In this document: piece by piece, positions 5,503 to 8,765 of the stretch
Numbering within the stretch: the stretch's first letter is position 1
How the letters are laid out: each line of letters begins with the position of its first letter
DNA from: Ruminococcus sp.
Lineage (GTDB): Bacteria; Bacillota; Clostridia; Oscillospirales; Ruminococcaceae
Reading direction: 5' to 3'
Assembly: GCA_003488415.1 (NCBI GenBank)
Contig: DNLQ01000150.1
Location: 1 to 8,765, forward strand
Length of the DNA stretch: 8,765 bases
Notes under the pieces: generated by a model
Told to the model about the DNA's origin: nothing
Database searches by the model: none
The model's input: the letters and a program-made list of their open reading frames with translations, nothing else
Position numbers and translations under genes: made by a program

Positions 5503-5517
5503 GAAAGGAAGATCCCT

Positions 5518-6333
5518 ATGGGAAAAATAATTGCAGCCGCAAATCAGAAGGGCGGTGTAGGAAAATCTACCACTGTTGTCAACCTTGCTGCTTACCTCGG
5601 CTCCCGTGGCTTCAAGGTGCTGTGTATTGACGCCGATCCCCAGGGCAATACCACTACGGGCTTCGGCATTTCAAAGAAAAATGCCGCACTTTCCACCTAC
5701 GAGATAATCACCGGCAAGGCAAGGATAATAGAAGCTGTAGTGAAAACAAGCTGCGAAAATGTGGAGCTTGTGCCTGCAAACGAGCAGCTTGCAGGTGCGG
5801 AACTGGAGCTCGTTGATGCGGAAAACCGTGTGAACAGGCTTAAAATGGCGCTTCTCAACGTCAGGGACGACTATGACTATATCTTCATCGACTGCCCTCC
5901 GGCTCTGGGTACTATCACTATCAATGCCCTGGTAGCCTGCGACAGTATTATTGTTCCCATGCTTGCGGAGTTCTATGCCCTGGAGGGACTTTCCCAGCTC
6001 AGCAACACCATCAAGATAGTGAGAAACAGCTATAATCCGTCACTTGACATTGAGGGGATACTCTTTACTATGTTCGACGGCAGGCTCAATGTCTCCAATG
6101 AAGTGGTGGCAGAGGTGGAGAAGTACTTCTCAGGCAAGGTATTCAAGACTCGTATCCCGAGAAATGTCCGAATCTCCGAGGCTCCCAGCCACGGACTGCC
6201 CGTAATGTACTATGACAGGAACTCAAAGGGTGCGGAGGCTTACGAGCTTTTAGGTCATGAACTCCTGGGAGAGCCTCTGAAACTGAAAGAGAAGAAGCGC
6301 AGAGGCATCTTTTCGTTTAAAAAATCCAATTGA
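5518..6333 (+). CDS. parA: Chromosome partitioning ATPase ParA (Soj)
   Basis: ParA/Soj is a Walker-type ATPase that dimerises with ATP on nucleoid DNA and is released by ParB, moving the origin. In B. subtilis it also acts on DnaA. The 271-aa chain has the deviant Walker A KGGVGKST (11-18), the A' motif DADPQGN (38-44), Walker B FIDCPP with Asp125, and the family's C-terminal EAPSHGLPVMYYDRNSKGAEAY. The 816-base reading begins at the ATG at 5518, with AAGGAA (5505-5510) 7 bases upstream and the usual short MGKIIAAANQ start. The frame stays open upstream to 5188, but that extension crosses the palindromic element, two parS sites and the promoter, so it is rejected. There is no N-terminal DNA-binding extension, as expected for chromosomal ParA. 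parB follows after 31 bases. Confidence 0.97.
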   Translation: MGKIIAAANQKGGVGKSTTVVNLAAYLGSRGFKVLCIDADPQGNTTTGFGISKKNAALSTYEIITGKARIIEAVVKTSCENVELVPANEQLAGAELELVDAENRVNRLKMALLNVRDDYDYIFIDCPPALGTITINALVACDSIIVPMLAEFYALEGLSQLSNTIKIVRNSYNPSLDIEGILFTMFDGRLNVSNEVVAEVEKYFSGKVFKTRIPRNVRISEAPSHGLPVMYYDRNSKGAEAYELLGHELLGEPLKLKEKKRRGIFSFKKSN

Positions 6334-6341
6334 AAGGAAGT

Positions 6342-6353
6342 CCGGTTGACCGG
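6342..6353 (+). repeat. Small inverted repeat at the parB ribosome binding site
   Basis: CCGGT (6342-6346) and ACCGG (6349-6353) form a palindrome in the 31-base parA-parB gap. As RNA it could fold as CCGG with a UUGA loop. The right arm overlaps the parB RBS (GGGGTGAAG, 6352-6360), so it might lower ParB synthesis relative to ParA. With only 4 bp it is weak evidence. Confidence 0.35.
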
Positions 6354-6364
6354 GGTGAAGAAAA

Positions 6365-7213
6365 ATGGCTAAGGGTGGATTAGGAAAAGGTCTTGACAGC
6401 CTTTTTATGGATAACTCCGCCGATATACAGGTGAAAAAGACGCTCAGAGTCTCGGAGATCGAGCCTAACCGTGACCAGCCCAGAAAGAGTTTCAGCGAGG
6501 ACGCTATCGCTGCACTTGCAGACTCTATCCGTGAGCATGGCATGATCCAGCCGATACTTGTCAGACCTCTCCCCTCCGGCGGTTATCAGATAGTTGCCGG
6601 AGAACGCCGCTGGAGAGCTGCAAGAATGCTGGGACTGGATGAAGTTCCCGTGAGCATCCGTGAGTTTAGCGACTCTCAGACCATGCAGATCGCTATTATC
6701 GAGAACCTCCAGAGAGAGAACCTCAATCCCATTGAGGAGGCAAGCGGCTACAGCGAGCTTATGGAGAAGTACGGCATGACTCAGGACGAGGTTGCAAGGC
6801 TGGTTGGCAGGTCACGTTCAGCTATCGCAAATTCAGTCCGTATGCTGGCTCTGCCGGAGAAAGTGCAGAAAATGATCGAAAACGGAGACATCTCCGCAGG
6901 TCACGCAAAGGCACTTCTTGCCTTCTCAGACGAAAAGCTGCTGATGCAGACTGCACAGAAGGCTGCCGGCGGCGGTATGACAGTCCGTCAGGTGGAGAAG
7001 CTGGCACAGCAGGACGAGAACGCACGTTCTTCGGACGATGCTGCCGACCGCCGTATCGACAACTATTTCGTCGAAATGGAGCTGTCACTGAAAGAGCGTC
7101 TGGGACGCAAGGTGAAGATCGACTACGGCAGGAATAAGGGCGTGTTAGTCCTTGAATTTTATGACAAAGAAGACCTTGCAGGGCTTGCAGAGCTTCTGGC
7201 AGGGGAAGAATAA
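6365..7213 (+). CDS. parB: Chromosome partitioning protein ParB (Spo0J), CTPase clamp
   Basis: ParB binds parS, closes as a CTP-dependent sliding clamp, spreads on DNA, recruits SMC condensin and stimulates ParA. The 282-aa chain starts MAKGGLGKGLDSLF, the usual N-terminal ParA-activating motif. The CTPase region has PNRDQPRKSF, GERRWRA (79-85) and ENLQREN (113-119). The helix-turn-helix region has VGRSRSAIANSVRML, then ISAGHAKALL. The residues that set parS versus NBS choice are ParB-like: Arg151, Ala162 and Gly179, with Ser157 in place of the more common Thr or His. This fits the five parS sites in the window. The C-terminal dimerisation part from about 235 is intact. GGGGTGAAG lies 7 to 8 bases before the ATG. 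serS begins 14 bases after its stop. Confidence 0.97.
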   Translation: MAKGGLGKGLDSLFMDNSADIQVKKTLRVSEIEPNRDQPRKSFSEDAIAALADSIREHGMIQPILVRPLPSGGYQIVAGERRWRAARMLGLDEVPVSIREFSDSQTMQIAIIENLQRENLNPIEEASGYSELMEKYGMTQDEVARLVGRSRSAIANSVRMLALPEKVQKMIENGDISAGHAKALLAFSDEKLLMQTAQKAAGGGMTVRQVEKLAQQDENARSSDDAADRRIDNYFVEMELSLKERLGRKVKIDYGRNKGVLVLEFYDKEDLAGLAELLAGEE

Positions 7214-7227
7214 AGGAGTTAGTTAAA

Positions 7228-8520
7228 ATGTTAGACATTAATTTTGTACGAGAGAATCCCGATGCGGTCAAGGAGAACATCAGAAAGAAGTTCCAGGACG
7301 ATAAGATACCGCTGGTCGATCAGATCTTAGAGCTGGACAAGAAGTTCCGCAGCGCAAAGGTACAGGCTGACGAGCTCAGAAGCAGACAGAACAAGCTCTC
7401 CAAGCAGATCGGCACACTGAAGGCTCAGGGCAAGGAGGACGAGATCGAGAAGACCAAGGCTGAGATCGCTGAGATCCCCGGAAAGCTGGAGGAGCTTGAG
7501 AAAATAGAGAGGGAGTCCGAGGCTGAGAGAACAAAGCTGATGATGGTGATACCCAATATCATTGATCCCAGCGTTCCCATCGGCAAGGACGACAGCGAGA
7601 ATGTGGAGGTTGAGCGCTTCGGCGATCCCTTCGTACCTGAGTTTGAAGTTCCCTATCACGTTGACATCATGGAGAAGCTCAACGGCATCGACATCGACAG
7701 CGCAAGACGCACCAGCGGTCAGGGATTCTACTACCTCTGCGGTGACATCGCACAGCTCCAGAGCTGCATCCTGTCCTATGCCCGTGATTTCATGATCGAC
7801 AAGGGATTCACATACTATATCCCGCCTTTCATGATCCGCAGCAACGTAGTTACAGGCGTTATGTCCTTTGACGAAATGGAGAACATGATGTACAAGATAG
7901 AGGGCGAGGATCTGTACCTGATAGGCACTTCCGAGCATTCTATGATAGGTAAGTTCATTGACACTGTAACTCCCGAGGAGGAGCTGCCGAAGACTCTCAC
8001 CAGCTACTCCCCCTGTTTCCGCAAGGAGGTTGGCGCTCACGGCATGGAGGAGCGTGGTGTATACCGTATCCACCAGTTTGAGAAGCAGGAAATGGTCGTT
8101 GTCTGCAAGCCTGAGGAGTCCATGGAATGGTTTCACAAGCTGTACAGCTACACTGTTGAATTCTTCCGCACTCTTGATATACCTGTCCGCACTTTAGAGT
8201 GCTGCTCCGGTGATCTTGCAGATCTGAAGGTAAAGAGCCTTGACGTTGAGGCATGGTCTCCCCGTCAGAAGAAGTATTTTGAGGTGGGAAGCTGTTCAAA
8301 TCTTGGTGATGCACAGGCTCGCCGTCTGAATATCAAGGTAAAGACTGCTGACAAGAAGAAGTACTTTGCTCACACACTGAATAATACCGTTGTAGCACCT
8401 CCGAGAATGCTTATCGCATTCCTTGAGAACAACCTCAACGAGGACGGTTCTGTTCGTATTCCAAAGGCGCTCCAGCCCTATATGCGTAAGGATGTAATTA
8501 AGGTGCCTGAGAAGAAGTAA
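7228..8520 (+). CDS. serS: Serine--tRNA ligase (seryl-tRNA synthetase)
   Basis: SerS charges tRNA-Ser (and tRNA-Sec where present) with serine by way of seryl-adenylate. At 430 aa it has normal bacterial length. It starts MLDINFVRENPDAVKENI, followed by the long antiparallel coiled-coil arm (about residues 28-105) that grips the tRNA long variable arm. Class II motif 2 is CFRKEVGAHGMEERGVYRIHQF, with FRKE at 264-267 and Arg265. Motif 3 carries Arg393 in NNTVVAPPRMLIAFLEN, which differs from the GSGLAVGRTLVA form of E. coli. The ending DGSVRIPKALQPYM is typical. AGGAG (7214-7218) overlaps the end of the parB stop and lies 9 bases before the ATG. The 14-base gap to parB leaves no room for a T-box, so serS probably depends on the parA promoter. 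A strong terminator follows. Confidence 0.96.
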   Translation: MLDINFVRENPDAVKENIRKKFQDDKIPLVDQILELDKKFRSAKVQADELRSRQNKLSKQIGTLKAQGKEDEIEKTKAEIAEIPGKLEELEKIERESEAERTKLMMVIPNIIDPSVPIGKDDSENVEVERFGDPFVPEFEVPYHVDIMEKLNGIDIDSARRTSGQGFYYLCGDIAQLQSCILSYARDFMIDKGFTYYIPPFMIRSNVVTGVMSFDEMENMMYKIEGEDLYLIGTSEHSMIGKFIDTVTPEEELPKTLTSYSPCFRKEVGAHGMEERGVYRIHQFEKQEMVVVCKPEESMEWFHKLYSYTVEFFRTLDIPVRTLECCSGDLADLKVKSLDVEAWSPRQKKYFEVGSCSNLGDAQARRLNIKVKTADKKKYFAHTLNNTVVAPPRMLIAFLENNLNEDGSVRIPKALQPYMRKDVIKVPEKK

Positions 8521-8539
8521 GCGGAAAGATGATAAATGT

Positions 8540-8574
8540 AAAGCCATAGTATCCCACGATACTATGGCTTTTTT
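8540..8574. terminator. Bidirectional terminator between serS and the convergent small gene
   Basis: GCCATAGTATC (8543-8553) pairs perfectly with GATACTATGGC (8558-8568) around a CCAC loop. Flanking AAA/TTT extends the stem to 14 bp, and the plus strand continues with T through 8574. On the minus strand the hairpin is followed by TTTACATTTATC, a weaker T-rich tail, so it can also end the transcript of the convergent gene at 8591-8698. Confidence 0.93.
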
Positions 8575-8590
8575 ATATCCCTGTGGGACT

Positions 8591-8698
8591 TTACTCCCTG
8601 CCGCACTGTATATCTGCCATTTTTGCCGCATTGCACAGCGCCATGGCGAACACTCCCACAGTACCGCCGAAGAGAGTACCAACGATGAAACCGGTCAT
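8591..8698 (-). CDS. 35-aa single-span membrane micro-protein, DUF3789-like
   Basis: The minus strand encodes 35 residues starting MTGFIVGTLFGGTVGVFAMA and ending ADIQCGRE, with TAA at 8593-8591. A GGGAGG RBS (8712-8707) lies 8 bases before the ATG, and a plausible promoter precedes it, so it looks like a real gene although very short. Residues about 3-22 are one hydrophobic segment, followed by LCNAAKMAD and a polar tail. The pattern, a glycine-rich span then an LCNAAK-like motif, resembles the tiny DUF3789 family of clostridia and their phages as I remember it, whose function is unknown. Gly3, Gly7, Gly11 and Gly15 form a GxxxG series, suggesting helix packing in the membrane. It is convergent with serS and is the only minus-strand gene seen. 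Function is not known. Confidence 0.72.
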   Translation of the reverse strand: MTGFIVGTLFGGTVGVFAMALCNAAKMADIQCGRE

Positions 8699-8716
8699 AC
8701 CATACACCTCCCGTAT

Positions 8717-8745
8717 ATAGTATGCCCGGAGGTGAGAAAAGTAAA
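8717..8745 (-). promoter_or_regulatory. Candidate promoter of the small minus-strand gene
   Basis: On the minus strand, TTTACT (8745-8740) is followed after exactly 17 bp by TACTAT (8722-8717), each matching four of six consensus bases. Transcription would start near 8710, almost at the RBS, so the leader would be very short. The -35 overlaps the T-run behind the palindrome at 8746-8765. Confidence 0.4.
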
Positions 8746-8765
8746 CGCCCCGGACGTCCGGGGCG
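8735..8765. terminator. GC-rich perfect palindrome at the window edge, probable terminator
   Basis: Bases 8746-8765 form a perfect 20-bp palindrome. As RNA it gives an 8-bp stem, CGCCCCGG with CCGGGGCG, around an ACGT loop. On the minus strand it is followed by TTTACTTTTCTC, so it probably ends a minus-strand gene lying right of the window. The sequence is cut at the edge, and more stem or a plus-strand T-run could follow. Confidence 0.6.

Noticed and set aside
5188..5517. N-terminal extension of ParA by 110 codons
   Set aside because: The frame is open but translates the palindromic element, two parS sites and the promoter. It has no RBS and no protein-like character, and known ParA proteins start at the ATG at 5518.
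8296..8682. Minus-strand frame of 128 codons covering the end of serS
   Set aside because: It overlaps serS and its terminator, and the small gene at 8591-8698 in another frame has the RBS, promoter and family-like sequence instead.

Overview
This window is a conserved, origin-proximal housekeeping block of a Firmicute. The gene order mnmE, mnmG, rsmG, noc, parA (soj), parB (spo0J) is the one found next to oriC in Bacillus and the Clostridia. Protein sequences, strong AGGAG-type ribosome binding sites, a Noc paralogue beside ParB, and a small DUF3789-like gene suggest a clostridial anaerobe, most likely of the Ruminococcus/Oscillospiraceae group. The genus is an inference from memory of protein style, not from any search. 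By analogy with B. subtilis, oriC should lie off the left edge.

Layout. Bases 1-45 are probably the last codons of jag (khpB), followed by a hairpin and a leader with mutually exclusive stem-loops. mnmE, mnmG and rsmG (147-4124) form one operon for tRNA wobble-uridine and 16S rRNA modification, closed by a strong intrinsic terminator at 4149-4180. noc (4256-5068) has its own extended -10 promoter. A 449-base gap (5069-5517) holds four of the five parS sites, a perfect 16-bp hairpin element and the near-consensus parA promoter. parA, parB and serS (5518-8520) follow with short gaps and appear co-transcribed, ending in a strong terminator at 8540-8574. Beyond it, on the minus strand, is a 35-codon membrane-protein gene with its own promoter and RBS; it was found by eye and is convergent with serS.

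How it works together. ParB should load on the parS sites and, with ParA, segregate the newly replicated origin and help load SMC. The Noc paralogue carries the residue pattern of NBS binding rather than parS binding, so the two ParB-fold proteins should read different sites. The parS sites are woven into gene expression signals: one lies directly after the mnmE stop codon, one (a CATGTG variant) lies just upstream of the parA promoter, and two are exact inverted copies directly behind noc, forming a 16-bp stem plus T-tract, that is, a terminator built from two centromere sites.

I see no defence system, CRISPR array, prophage, insertion sequence, tRNA or rRNA. The most novel-looking items are the parS-derived terminator, the intergenic palindromic element, the glycine-zipper micro-protein and the possible Noc half-site in the noc promoter. 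All remain candidates.
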